39,841 bases of DNA from an uncultured Eubacteriales bacterium. GTDB lineage: Bacteria > Bacillota > Clostridia > Christensenellales > Pumilibacteraceae. The notes under the pieces are model-generated. The model did not search any database, had not been told where the DNA came from, and saw only the letters and a list, made by a program, of their open reading frames with translations. Both the position numbers and the translations under genes were made by a program. This document shows, one piece after another, positions 8,783-17,104 of the stretch. The stretch covers positions 1 to 39,841 of the forward strand of contig CACZPH010000063.1 of the NCBI GenBank assembly GCA_902783025.1, in the 5' to 3' direction. Within the stretch, counting starts at the first letter, position 1. Each line of letters starts with the position of its first letter.

Positions 8783-9649
8783 TTGGACAAAAACGCAAAA
8801 ATTCTTATCGTAGGGCTCGGTCTTATCGGCGGCAGTTACGCGCAGGCGCTTACGGATCTCGGATTCGAAGTCGGCGCTATCACGCGGAGCCGGAGCAGTA
8901 TCGATTACGCTCTTGGCAAAGGCATGATAGCGAGCGGCACGACGGAGGTAAAAAGCGAATACGTATCGCGTTTTGACATAGTTGTGTTCGCGCTGTATCC
9001 GCACGTGTTTGTCAAGTGGATAGAGGACTACCGCGATTATTTCAAAAAAGGCGCTCTTCTTACCGACGTTACCGGAGTCAAGCGCTCGGTAGTGTACGAG
9101 GTGCAGAAAATACTTACGGGCTGTCCGGTCGAATTTATCGGCGCTCACCCGATGGCGGGCAGAGAGGTTTACGGCGTGCGCAACGCCGACAAGCGCATTT
9201 TTAACGGCGCCAACTATATCGTAACGCCCACCCCCGCCAACACGCGCGAGGCGGTGGAGAAGTGCAAGGATTTGGGCAGGACTCTGGGCTTTGCGCGTAT
9301 CAGCGAACTCAGCCCGGAAGAGCACGACGAAATGATAGGGTTTTTGTCCCAGCTTACTCATTGCATAGCGGTAACGCTGATGACGAGCAAGGAATCCCGC
9401 CACCTCGTCGACTATACGGGCGATTCGTTCCGCGACCTTACCCGCATAGCGAAAATAAACGAAGATATGTGGACGGAACTGTTTTTGCTCAACCGCGACG
9501 AACTTTTGAGCCAGATGGAACTTTTCGAAAAGCAGTTCGACAGACTCAAGACGGCTATCAGAGACGGCGACGAAGACGTAATGAAAGAAATGATGCGGCT
9601 CTCGACCGAGAGAAGACGATACTTTGACAAACCCGCCGACAAGGAGTAA
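8783..9649 (+). CDS. tyrA: Prephenate dehydrogenase
   Basis: A 288-residue NAD(P)-dependent dehydrogenase that makes 4-hydroxyphenylpyruvate from prephenate. The Rossmann motif GLGLIGGS is near residue 11. The catalytic histidine sits in GAHPMAGRE, and the helical dimerisation half contains SQLTHCIAV and GDSFRDLTRIA. The start is a TTG preceded by AAGGAG seven bases away, and no better ATG fits the family N-terminus. It has neither a chorismate mutase nor an ACT domain, so it depends on PheA for prephenate and shows no visible tyrosine feedback module. It lies between aroA and the DAHP synthase with gaps of 3 and 5 bases. Confidence 0.94.
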   Translation: MDKNAKILIVGLGLIGGSYAQALTDLGFEVGAITRSRSSIDYALGKGMIASGTTEVKSEYVSRFDIVVFALYPHVFVKWIEDYRDYFKKGALLTDVTGVKRSVVYEVQKILTGCPVEFIGAHPMAGREVYGVRNADKRIFNGANYIVTPTPANTREAVEKCKDLGRTLGFARISELSPEEHDEMIGFLSQLTHCIAVTLMTSKESRHLVDYTGDSFRDLTRIAKINEDMWTELFLLNRDELLSQMELFEKQFDRLKTAIRDGDEDVMKEMMRLSTERRRYFDKPADKE

Positions 9650-9654
9650 CTACT

Positions 9655-10686
9655 ATGAATATGGAATTTAAGCGCAAACTTCCCATACCTCAGGAAGTCA
9701 AAGCGATGTATCCGCTCAGCGAAGACTGCGCGGAGAAAAAAGCGCGAAACGACGAGGAAATACAGGCGATTTTTACGGGAAAATCCGACAAACTTCTGCT
9801 CGTGATAGGTCCGTGTTCGGCGGACAGGGAAGACGCGGTGCTCGATTATATTTCGCGTCTTGCCTCTATCCGCGAGAAAGTAAGGGATAAGATCGTGATC
9901 GTGCCGCGCATTTACACGAATAAGCCCCGCACCACCGGAGCGGGTTACAAAGGCATGCTGCACCAGCCCGATCCCAACGCCGATCCCGATATGCTCAAGG
10001 GAATAATAGCGATACGAAAACTTCATATCCGCGCGCTCGAAGAGTACGGATTTTCGTGCGCGGACGAAATGCTGTATCCCGAAAATCACAGGTATCTTTC
10101 CGACGTGCTCTCGTACGTCGCGGTCGGAGCGAGATCGGTGGAAAACCAACAGCATCGTCTTACGGCGAGCGGGCTCAACATACCGGTAGGTATGAAAAAC
10201 CCGACCGGCGGAGATATTTCCGTTATGATGAATTCGATCACGGCGGCTCAGAGCGGTCATACCTTTTTGTATCGCGGTTGGGAAGTCAAGAGCAAAGGCA
10301 ATCCGCTCGCTCACGCCATACTTCGAGGCTTTGTCGACAGGCTCGGACATTCGTCGCCCAACTACCACTACGAAGATCTCAGCGAGCTTGCCGACATCTA
10401 CGAAAAGAGCGGACTTGCCAATCCAGCGGTCATCGTGGACACAAACCACTCCAATTCGGGCAAAAAGTACCTCGAGCAGGTGCGCATAGCGAAAGAGGTC
10501 CTGCACAGCACGCGCCACAGCGAGCAGGTAAACAAACTCGTCAAAGGACTTATGATCGAGTCGTACATAGAAGACGGCTGTCAGAAAGTCGGCGAAGGCG
10601 TATACGGCAAGTCGATCACCGATCCTTGCCTGGGGTGGGAGAAGACCGAAAGGCTCATTTTCGATCTCGCGTCGCTCAGAACATAA
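9655..10686 (+). CDS. DAHP synthase, type I (AroG-like)
   Basis: A 343-residue 3-deoxy-7-phosphoheptulonate synthase, the entry enzyme that condenses PEP and erythrose-4-phosphate. Family landmarks are VIGPCSADRED (metal-binding cysteine), KPRTTGAGYKG, GARSVENQQHR, GMKNPTGGD and VDTNHSNSGK. The N-terminal extension (KLPIPQEVKAMYPLS) resembles that of feedback-regulated AroF/AroG/AroH enzymes rather than the B. subtilis type fused to chorismate mutase. AAGGAG lies eight bases before the ATG. Oddly for the first enzyme of the pathway, it is the last gene of the operon and is followed directly by a terminator. Which amino acid inhibits it cannot be read with confidence. Confidence 0.93.
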   Translation: MNMEFKRKLPIPQEVKAMYPLSEDCAEKKARNDEEIQAIFTGKSDKLLLVIGPCSADREDAVLDYISRLASIREKVRDKIVIVPRIYTNKPRTTGAGYKGMLHQPDPNADPDMLKGIIAIRKLHIRALEEYGFSCADEMLYPENHRYLSDVLSYVAVGARSVENQQHRLTASGLNIPVGMKNPTGGDISVMMNSITAAQSGHTFLYRGWEVKSKGNPLAHAILRGFVDRLGHSSPNYHYEDLSELADIYEKSGLANPAVIVDTNHSNSGKKYLEQVRIAKEVLHSTRHSEQVNKLVKGLMIESYIEDGCQKVGEGVYGKSITDPCLGWEKTERLIFDLASLRT

Positions 10687-10692
10687 AGCAAA

Positions 10693-10730
10693 CGCGTTAC
10701 GAACCGGAGAAGGAACGTAACGCGCTTTTT
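10693..10730 (+). terminator. Rho-independent terminator of the aromatic operon
   Basis: A perfect 9-bp stem (CGCGTTACG at 10693-10701 pairing with CGTAACGCG at 10716-10724) with a 14-base loop is followed by C and five T. It starts six bases after the DAHP synthase stop. Confidence 0.85.
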
Positions 10731-10778
10731 GTATTCGATAATCGGTTATTTACGCAAAAAAGCGAGCGGGCGACGCGG

Positions 10779-12041
10779 CTAAACGACGGGTTTTTCGCCG
10801 CCGAAAAGCCTTCGGATCTCTCCGTCGACGTTGCCGGCGCCCACGTAGGCGATCGCGCCGAACTTAACGCTCAGCGCTTTCGCTCTTTCGTTGAGCGAGG
10901 CGAGCGCGGTAAGCTCGACTTCGGTCTTTCGTTTCAGCGCGCGGTACAGTTCGTCGCCGTCCGCGCCGTTTTCTCTCGCCGCGTAAGTGGGCAGGAGCAG
11001 CACGAGATCCGCCTTCGAGAGCGCTTTTACAAAGCCGCCGAGCATGCTTTTAGTACGCGAAAAAGTGTGCGGCTGGAACGCGACGCATACCGATTCGTAT
11101 TGAGATTTGAGCAGGACGAGTTCGCTTTCGATCTCTTTGGGGTGGTGCGCGTAGTCGGAATAAAACGCGCACGCGCCTATTTTGCCGACGTATTCGTTAC
11201 GCCGCGGAACTCCGCAAAACGAAGCGAGCCGAGCCGCCGTTTCGCCCGCTCCGAGCCCGTAGCAAAGCGCCGCCACTACCGCGGCGAGAGCGTCGTACAG
11301 GTAATGCCGACCTTTAAGATTGAGAGAAAACTCTCCCATATTCACGCCGCGATAGCCGACCGCGAATTTGTAGCCGCTCGGAGTAAAAGCGGTGATCTCG
11401 GCGCGCATTTCTCCGGAGTTGAAGCCGTAGCTGACGACGTTTTTTCTCTTCAGTAAGTAAGCCGAATTTTCGTCGTCGGCGTTGACGAAACACAGTTTGC
11501 TTTGAGCGCAGAAGTCGCCGTACGCCCGCTTGACGTCCGAAAGAGAAGAGTAGCAGTCCGGGTGATCGAAATCAACGTTGGTGATTACGTTGAAATCCGG
11601 TTTTAAGTACAGAAAATTGCGCATATATTCGCAAGCTTCCGTTACGAGTATTTTCTTTTCGGGCGGAGCGAGTAATTTTACCGTACCGCCCACGTTGAGC
11701 GCCGGGCGGCGCGAAGAAAGCAAAGCGTACAATATCGCGGTGGTAGTCGTTTTGCCGTGACAGCCGCAAACGGCGAAGACCGTTTCGTAATCTTCGCTGA
11801 TCCTGCCGAGATATTCGGCGCGGGAAAGGGTAGGCAAACCGAGTTTTCGGGCGCAAACGAGTTCGACGTTGTCCGGCTTTATCGCCGAGGAATAAACCAC
11901 GAGATCCGCGCCGATTACGTTTTTCGCGTCGTGGCCGCCGGTTTTTTCGTCCGAACCCGTCACTTCATGCCCTTCCGTCCTCGCCAAAGCGGCGAGATTT
12001 GACATACTCGAGCCCATTATTCCGATAAAGTGTATTCTCAT
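10779..12041 (-). CDS. murC: UDP-N-acetylmuramate--L-alanine ligase
   Basis: A 420-residue Mur ligase adding L-alanine to UDP-MurNAc in cytoplasmic peptidoglycan precursor synthesis. The N-terminal Rossmann domain begins IHFIGIMGSSMSNLA. The P-loop is GCHGKTTTT near residue 115, TNVDFDHPD supplies the metal site, and DYAHHPKEIE near residue 305 is the MurC-specific block. The protein is somewhat shorter than the usual 440-460 residues. No clear Shine-Dalgarno sequence precedes the ATG. The gene lies 32 bases behind the PRC-barrel gene on the same strand, so the two are probably co-transcribed from the divergent region near 12800. It converges on the aromatic operon. Confidence 0.93.
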   Translation of the reverse strand: MRIHFIGIMGSSMSNLAALARTEGHEVTGSDEKTGGHDAKNVIGADLVVYSSAIKPDNVELVCARKLGLPTLSRAEYLGRISEDYETVFAVCGCHGKTTTTAILYALLSSRRPALNVGGTVKLLAPPEKKILVTEACEYMRNFLYLKPDFNVITNVDFDHPDCYSSLSDVKRAYGDFCAQSKLCFVNADDENSAYLLKRKNVVSYGFNSGEMRAEITAFTPSGYKFAVGYRGVNMGEFSLNLKGRHYLYDALAAVVAALCYGLGAGETAARLASFCGVPRRNEYVGKIGACAFYSDYAHHPKEIESELVLLKSQYESVCVAFQPHTFSRTKSMLGGFVKALSKADLVLLLPTYAARENGADGDELYRALKRKTEVELTALASLNERAKALSVKFGAIAYVGAGNVDGEIRRLFGGEKPVV

Positions 12042-12073
12042 ACGAGTATTCTATGCGGCTTTTTCGCCGGGGT

Positions 12074-12751
12074 TTACCGACAGGCGAGAGCCAAAGCGAT
12101 GAGTTTGCCTTCTTTTTCGGCGACGGAAAGGCTCTCTTTGGTAACGGAGTCGCCTTTTTTCAAGACGGCGGAGCCGAGAACGAAGTCGGAAGTCAGAGTT
12201 TTGCCTTCGAGAAAAGAATACATCGATTTTTTTTCGCCGAGCGGAGAGGGAACGCTTACGCCCACCGTCACGTTTTCCGCGTCGTTTTTCGGAGCGCGCG
12301 GAAGGCGCGGAAAAGACGGCGCGAGATTCATTTTTTTGCCCGTAAGATTGACGACGGCGAATTCGCCGAGCGAAACTACTTGCGACGGCGCGAAAACGGC
12401 TTTAGGCGTGATGAGTTTTGCGACCGCGGTTTTTTGCGTTTCGATCTCGTTGATGGTTCCCAGGTCGTTGCCGTCGGTATCCACCGCTTTCAGACCGAGC
12501 GCTTCGACAAGAGCCGGAGCCGCTGCGGTCAGGCACGCGGAGTTTTTGACGGTCACGGCGGTGGGGGACACCGAATGCACTTTGGCGAGCGGACAGTATT
12601 TTACGGGCACGTCGCCTTTTTTGATCACTTCGATTTTCAGCGCTCCGGCGCGGCGCAAGTCGTGCGAGAGCAAAATCCCGGTCACAACGCCTTCGGTCGA
12701 CGCGGAGTATAACGATAACAGCGGTTTTCCGCTCATTTGCGATAGTTTCAT
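12074..12751 (-). CDS. Protein with two PRC-barrel-like domains
   Basis: A 225-residue protein with two stretches resembling PRC-barrel domains: the N-terminal MSGKPLLSLYSASTEGVVTG and a second around residues 88-105 (LKAVDTDGNDLGTINEIE), each with the pattern V-x-x-x-x-G-x-x-x-G-x-(V/I). PRC barrels are small beta domains found in RNA-processing and sporulation proteins (RimM, YlmC/YmxH). The function here is unknown. The start was set at 12751 because AAAGGAG lies nine bases upstream; a longer frame to 12796 has no ribosome binding site. The last 100 residues are basic and not recognised. It precedes murC, but a cell-envelope role is only suggested by that position. Confidence 0.65.
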   Translation of the reverse strand: MKLSQMSGKPLLSLYSASTEGVVTGILLSHDLRRAGALKIEVIKKGDVPVKYCPLAKVHSVSPTAVTVKNSACLTAAAPALVEALGLKAVDTDGNDLGTINEIETQKTAVAKLITPKAVFAPSQVVSLGEFAVVNLTGKKMNLAPSFPRLPRAPKNDAENVTVGVSVPSPLGEKKSMYSFLEGKTLTSDFVLGSAVLKKGDSVTKESLSVAEKEGKLIALALACR

Positions 12752-12807
12752 TGCGTTCGTCTCCTTTTGTTCGATAGGTATGCGCGCTTGAGGCAAAATA
12801 TACCGGA

Positions 12808-12813
12808 ATTATA
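12808..12813 (-). promoter_or_regulatory. Putative -10 of the PRC-barrel/murC unit
   Basis: Read on the minus strand, the sequence is TATAAT, ending about 57 bases before the start at 12751. At 16-17 bases upstream there is only a T-run, so the -35 is poor. It lies back to back with the TTGACA of the plus-strand promoter, making this a tight divergent control region. Confidence 0.5.
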
Positions 12814-12823
12814 CGCAATAGCC

Positions 12824-12852
12824 TTGACAAAAAAAACTTTTTGGGCTAAAAT
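12824..12852 (+). promoter_or_regulatory. Sigma-A promoter of the DUF1858-pth-mfd unit
   Basis: TTGACA (12824-12829) and TAAAAT (12847-12852) are 17 bases apart. Transcription would start near 12859, just before an inverted repeat and 36 bases before the ATG at 12895. Confidence 0.8.
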
Positions 12853-12865
12853 CATATTGCAAAAA

Positions 12866-12890
12866 TAGGTAAATACTACCTACGGAGGTA
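12866..12890 (+). promoter_or_regulatory. Three-arm inverted repeat overlapping the ribosome binding site
   Basis: TAGGTA (12866-12871) and TACCTA (12877-12882) are exact reverse complements around a 5-base loop. The middle arm TACCT can instead pair with AGGTA at 12886-12890, which is part of the GGAGGT ribosome binding site. The two hairpins exclude each other. At DNA level the 17-base TAGGT-N7-ACCTA matches the half-site spacing I recall for DtxR/IdeR iron-repressor boxes. Either an operator or an RNA switch is possible, and neither is proven. Confidence 0.45.
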
Positions 12891-12894
12891 TAAT

Positions 12895-13110
12895 ATGAAG
12901 ATCACATCGGATATGACCATTGCTCAGGTTATGCGGCTCAACCCCGAAATAGCGCCGGTATTTTTCGAATTCGGAATGCATTGTCTTTCCTGCCCGGTAG
13001 CGAGCGCGGAGAGTCTTGAGGAAGCGGCGGAAGTTCACGGTATCGACGTCGACGAAATGCTCGTTAAGCTCAACGAATTCAACGACGCTCATCCCTACGA
13101 GGAGAAATGA
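12895..13110 (+). CDS. DUF1858 (hybrid-cluster-protein-associated) redox disulfide domain protein
   Basis: A 71-residue protein consisting of a single DUF1858 domain: TSDMTIAQVMRLNPEIAPVFFEFGMHCLSCP, with a CxxC pair in GMHCLSCPVAS (C27 and C30) that is the family's presumed disulfide or metal site. The ending VDEMLVKLNEF is also typical. The family often accompanies hybrid cluster proteins or redox genes, but its role is not established. A strong GGAGGT lies five bases before the ATG. The stop overlaps the pth start (ATGA). As first gene before pth and mfd it is an unusual leader cistron. Confidence 0.8.
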   Translation: MKITSDMTIAQVMRLNPEIAPVFFEFGMHCLSCPVASAESLEEAAEVHGIDVDEMLVKLNEFNDAHPYEEK

Positions 13111-13646
13111 AACTTATAGTAGGACTCGGAAATTACGGCGACGAGTACGCGCGTACTTTCCACAATATGGGGTTTTCGGCAGTAAGCAGACTTGCCGAAA
13201 AGCTCGGCGTGAGCATAACGAAACGCAACTGCGACGCGCTTATCGGAGAAATCAACCTGAGCGGCGAAAAAGTAATACTCGCTTTGCCGCAGACGTATAT
13301 GAATTTGTCCGGTGACGCGGTCGTTAAGTTGCTCGCTTACTACAAGCTCACGGCTCGGGATATGCTCGTTATTTACGACGACGTCGATTTGCCCGCGGCA
13401 ACGCTCAGGATACGCAAAAACGGCAGCGCCGGGACTCACAACGGTATGCGCGATATCGTCGCAAAGATCGGCACGCAGGATTTTCCCCGGGTAAGAATAG
13501 GCATAGGCAAGCCGCCCGCTTACGTTCCGCTTGCGGATTACGTTTTGTCCGTCGTGCCGCAGAATATGCGCGAGGCGTTTGACAAAGCTTTCGACGAAGC
13601 GAGCGAAGCGGCGCTTAAATTTACAGACGGAAAACTTTTTACTTGA
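13107..13646 (+). CDS. pth: Peptidyl-tRNA hydrolase
   Basis: A 179-residue cytoplasmic hydrolase that recycles peptidyl-tRNA dropped from ribosomes. The N-terminus MKLIVGLGNYG has the family Asn9, FHNMGF provides the catalytic His19, PQTYMNLSG is conserved, and YDDVDLP holds Asp91. The usual GSAGGHNG loop is GSAGTHNG here, a small change beside the conserved asparagine. Translation is coupled at both ends: the ATG overlaps the DUF1858 stop and the stop overlaps a TTG start of mfd. The pth-mfd order is standard in Firmicutes. Confidence 0.94.
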   Translation: MKLIVGLGNYGDEYARTFHNMGFSAVSRLAEKLGVSITKRNCDALIGEINLSGEKVILALPQTYMNLSGDAVVKLLAYYKLTARDMLVIYDDVDLPAATLRIRKNGSAGTHNGMRDIVAKIGTQDFPRVRIGIGKPPAYVPLADYVLSVVPQNMREAFDKAFDEASEAALKFTDGKLFT

Positions 13647-16600
13647 ATTTACCTGAATTTGAATTTACACAGCAGTCGGCTTTTTCGAAAGCCCTCGCGG
13701 ACTACCGGGATAAAAAATTTATCTCGGTATTCGGCGTACGCAGATTCGCTAAAGTTCTTCTCGCTCTCGACCGTCCGCGCACGGCGGTAATATGTTCGGA
13801 CGTATCGGAGGCGCGCGCGTTTTACGACTCCTTGCTTTCTTGCGGAGCGAAAGCGGCGTACCTTCCGCCCAAAGAAGACGTTATGCTTTACGCTCCCGTA
13901 AAGTCCGGCGAGAACATTATCGGTAGACTCAAGGCTTTTTACGAGTTTTCGAGCGGAGAGGCGGAGTATCTGGTAGCGAGCGCGAGCGCGCTCGTCGACC
14001 TTTATCCGGACCCCCGCGAATACTCGGAGCGCGTAACGGTCGTAGACAAAAATTCCGATTACGATCTTTACGCCATTGTGCGCGCGCTTGCGGGCGCGGG
14101 TTATCAGCGCGTCGAACAAGTGAGCGATTACGGGCAGTTTTCGTTGCGCGGCGACATACTCGACGTGTACTCGCCGTTTTATTCTTCGCCCGTAAGAATA
14201 GAATTTTTCGGAGATACCGCTGATAAGATAACTCTTTTCGACGCGGACACGCAGCTCTCGAACGGCGAACTCGATCGGGCAAGCATACCGCCTTTTGCCG
14301 AAATTTTCGGCTTTACAGAAGACGTCGCGAGCAGGCTCAAAGGCGATTTTTACCCGAAACTCGGTCCCGACGAAGCGGCACGGCGCGATGAAATAATTTC
14401 TTCCGCTCTCGCTTCGGTCGAAGCCGGCGAAATAAAGTACGCGCAGAACTGGCTTTTGCCTTACTGCGCAAACGGCGATTTTTTCGGGTTTTTCAAGCCC
14501 TCTTTCGTGATCGTCGACGACGCCAAATCGTGTTATGACGCTCTTTTCAACGCCGAAAAGGACAGAAACAACCGCTTTGACGAATTGTATCTTAAGGGCG
14601 AGGTCACCCGTCTTCACGCAGGGGCGGCAAAGCCGCTCGCCTCGCTCGCGTTTCCCAAGGGAACAGGCGTTGCGGCGTTCCATAATATCACGTCGCAAAA
14701 CAGATTTTTCGATCCCGAAGCGGTATATAAGGTCGAATGCGCCCCGCTTCCGTCTTACGCGCACGATTTCAGAGCGCTCGAAGCGGATTTGAGCAAATGG
14801 CGCGCAGGCGGTTACCGCGTGCATTTTTGCCTTACCGGCGCGGCTAAAAACATAGTCGCGGACTTTCTTAAAGACAAATTGTTCGGCACGGGCGATAAGA
14901 TCACGATCGACGAGAGCGGGCTCGATCACGGCTGCGTTTTCAAGTCCGAAAAAGTCGCCGTCGTAGGCAACGCGGACGTAAGTTTCAAGCAACGCAAACT
15001 TACCGCTTCCCGCCGCAAAAGCGTTTTTTCTTTGCCGGAAAAAGGCGACTACGTAGTGCACGAAGTTCACGGAATAGGTCTGTGCGAAGGCGTGCAAAAG
15101 ATGGAAGTAATGGGCGCGACGCGGGATTACGTGGTGATCTCGTACGCGGGCGGCGACAAGTTATACGAACCCATCGAAAACATCGACTGTCTTTCCAAGT
15201 ACGTCGCGGGCGGCGGCACGCCTAAGCTTTCCAGAATGGGCGGAGCGGACTTCGGCAGACTAAAAGAAAAAGTCAAGCAGTCGGTCAAAAAACTCGCCGT
15301 GGATCTTATGAGTCTTTACGGCGAAAGGCTTTCGCTCAAAGGTCACGCGTATTCCGCCGACGACTCGCTTTTGCACGAATTCGAAGCGAGGTTTCCTTTT
15401 GAGGAAACGGACGATCAAATTCGCGCCGTAGACGAATGTTTACGCGACCTCAAAGAGGGCAAAATTATGGATAGGCTTCTTTGCGGCGACGTGGGATACG
15501 GTAAGACCGAAGTCGCTTTGCGGGTCGCGTTCAAGGTTATTTGCGAGGGGAAACAAGTCGCGTTTTTGGCGCCTACGACGATACTCGCCAAGCAACACTT
15601 CGAGACGGTAAAGAAGAGAATGGAGGAGTTCGGGGTCAAGGCGGTAAGACTTACCCGCTTCGATACTCCCGCGCAGGTCAAGGAAGCCGAAAAACTTCTT
15701 GCGGAAGGAAAAGCGGATATCGCCGTCGGCACGCATAAAATGCTGTCAAAAACGGTAAAATTCAAGGATCTCGGTCTGCTTATTCTCGACGAAGAGCAAC
15801 GATTCGGAGTCGGCGACAAAGAAAAGATCAAAGACCTCAAACGCAACGTGGACGTGCTTACTCTTTCGGCTACTCCGATACCGCGCACGCTCCATATGTC
15901 CATGGTAGGCATACGCGACATAAGCGTACTCGACGCCCCGCCGATAAACCGTATACCCGTGCAGACTTTCGTTTCCGAGTATTCGCCGGCGCTTCTCAAG
16001 GACGCCGTTCTTCGCGAAACGGGCAGAGGCGGGCAGGTTTTCGTGGTCTATAACCGCGTGGCGACGATAGACGCTTTCGCTTCGTCGCTTACGGAACTTA
16101 TTCCGGGCGTAAGACTTATAGTCGCGCACGGTCAGCTCGACGAAAAAACTCTGGAGAAGCGTATCGACGACTTTATCGAAGGCAAAGCCGACGTACTCGT
16201 GTCGAGCACTATCATCGAAAACGGTATCGATATGCCGCGCGCCAACACGCTTTTCGTTATCGACGCGGACAGAATGGGCTTGAGTCAACTCTATCAGCTC
16301 AAAGGCAGAGTCGGCAGAAGCGAGCGTATGGCGTACGCGTATTTTACTTACGACGAGCGCAAAGCGATGACCGAAACGGCTTACAAGCGGCTCGAAGCGC
16401 TCGCGTCGTACACGGACTTCGGAAGCGGGTTCAAAATAGCCATGAAGGATATGGAGATACGCGGCGCGGGCAACATTATGGGCGCGGAGCAGCACGGTCA
16501 CATGGAAAAAGTCGGCTACGACACGTATTGCAAACTTCTCAAAGAGGCGATCTCGGAAGCCGAAGGCAAAAAGACGATCAAAAAGACCGAGGTCCGCATG

Positions 16601-17023
16601 GTCGTGGATTATGACGCGTACATTCCGGAAAAATTCGTCGCGGACGGCGAATGGCGGCTCAGACTTTACTCGCGCATTTCGCAGATATCTTCGGCGGCGG
16701 AGCGGGAAAAGATACTCGCCGAGATAAAAGACGTTTACGGCAAAGTGCCCGATCCGGTCAAAAATCTCGTTGACGTGGCGCTCGTAAAAAATCTCGCTGC
16801 GAATATCGGAGCGACGACGGTCGCGCTCAAAAAAAGCGAACACAAAGTTTATTTTGCCGGAGTCATCGACGTAAGCAACGCCGTCAACGCCGAGGCGACG
16901 AGGCAGCAAGGTCGGCTTGTTATCGAAGACAGGCCGTATCTTAAGTTTTTCAGTAACGACTTGCTTGTAAAATTTTTGCTTAATTGCAATAAAAACCTTG
17001 CCCAAAAGCCCTCAATCGATTGA
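13643..17023 (+). CDS. mfd: Transcription-repair coupling factor
   Basis: A 1126-residue ATP-dependent DNA translocase that removes stalled RNA polymerase and recruits UvrABC. The N-terminal UvrB-like half includes SDYGQFSLRGDILDVYSP. The RNA-polymerase interaction domain begins around GDYVVHEVHGIG. The helicase part has Walker A GDVGYGKTE (G615 onward), LAPTTILAKQH, DEEQ at 716-719, TLSATPIPRTL, and motifs V/VI with IENGIDMPRAN and QLKGRVGRS. The C-terminal domain is present, so the protein is full length. The start is TTG, overlapping the pth stop by four bases. A weak TCAA-TCGA-TTGA hairpin followed by nine T spans the stop and could terminate some transcripts. Confidence 0.95.
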   Translation: MNLPEFEFTQQSAFSKALADYRDKKFISVFGVRRFAKVLLALDRPRTAVICSDVSEARAFYDSLLSCGAKAAYLPPKEDVMLYAPVKSGENIIGRLKAFYEFSSGEAEYLVASASALVDLYPDPREYSERVTVVDKNSDYDLYAIVRALAGAGYQRVEQVSDYGQFSLRGDILDVYSPFYSSPVRIEFFGDTADKITLFDADTQLSNGELDRASIPPFAEIFGFTEDVASRLKGDFYPKLGPDEAARRDEIISSALASVEAGEIKYAQNWLLPYCANGDFFGFFKPSFVIVDDAKSCYDALFNAEKDRNNRFDELYLKGEVTRLHAGAAKPLASLAFPKGTGVAAFHNITSQNRFFDPEAVYKVECAPLPSYAHDFRALEADLSKWRAGGYRVHFCLTGAAKNIVADFLKDKLFGTGDKITIDESGLDHGCVFKSEKVAVVGNADVSFKQRKLTASRRKSVFSLPEKGDYVVHEVHGIGLCEGVQKMEVMGATRDYVVISYAGGDKLYEPIENIDCLSKYVAGGGTPKLSRMGGADFGRLKEKVKQSVKKLAVDLMSLYGERLSLKGHAYSADDSLLHEFEARFPFEETDDQIRAVDECLRDLKEGKIMDRLLCGDVGYGKTEVALRVAFKVICEGKQVAFLAPTTILAKQHFETVKKRMEEFGVKAVRLTRFDTPAQVKEAEKLLAEGKADIAVGTHKMLSKTVKFKDLGLLILDEEQRFGVGDKEKIKDLKRNVDVLTLSATPIPRTLHMSMVGIRDISVLDAPPINRIPVQTFVSEYSPALLKDAVLRETGRGGQVFVVYNRVATIDAFASSLTELIPGVRLIVAHGQLDEKTLEKRIDDFIEGKADVLVSSTIIENGIDMPRANTLFVIDADRMGLSQLYQLKGRVGRSERMAYAYFTYDERKAMTETAYKRLEALASYTDFGSGFKIAMKDMEIRGAGNIMGAEQHGHMEKVGYDTYCKLLKEAISEAEGKKTIKKTEVRMVVDYDAYIPEKFVADGEWRLRLYSRISQISSAAEREKILAEIKDVYGKVPDPVKNLVDVALVKNLAANIGATTVALKKSEHKVYFAGVIDVSNAVNAEATRQQGRLVIEDRPYLKFFSNDLLVKFLLNCNKNLAQKPSID

Positions 17024-17048
17024 TTTTTTTTTCGTATTATATTATAAT
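17020..17048 (+). promoter_or_regulatory. Sigma-A promoter of the foldase lipoprotein gene
   Basis: TTGATT (17020-17025, overlapping the mfd stop) and TATAAT (17043-17048) are 17 bases apart. Transcription would begin near 17055. Confidence 0.7.
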
Positions 17049-17104
17049 TGTACCGATAGCTCCATACCGCCGCGCGGCGGGAATAAAGGAAATTGAAGAG
17101 AATA

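Noticed and set aside
10740..10778. Terminator for murC on the minus strand
   Set aside because: A T-run exists on the minus strand near 10755-10760, but only a 3-4 bp stem precedes it, too weak to call.
13649..17005. Long antisense open frames under mfd (482 and 419 codons)
   Set aside because: They mirror the mfd frame and arise because the NCG-rich, stop-poor codon use leaves the opposite strand open. Translations are rich in R/F/H/V with no family pattern, and no ribosome binding sites fit.
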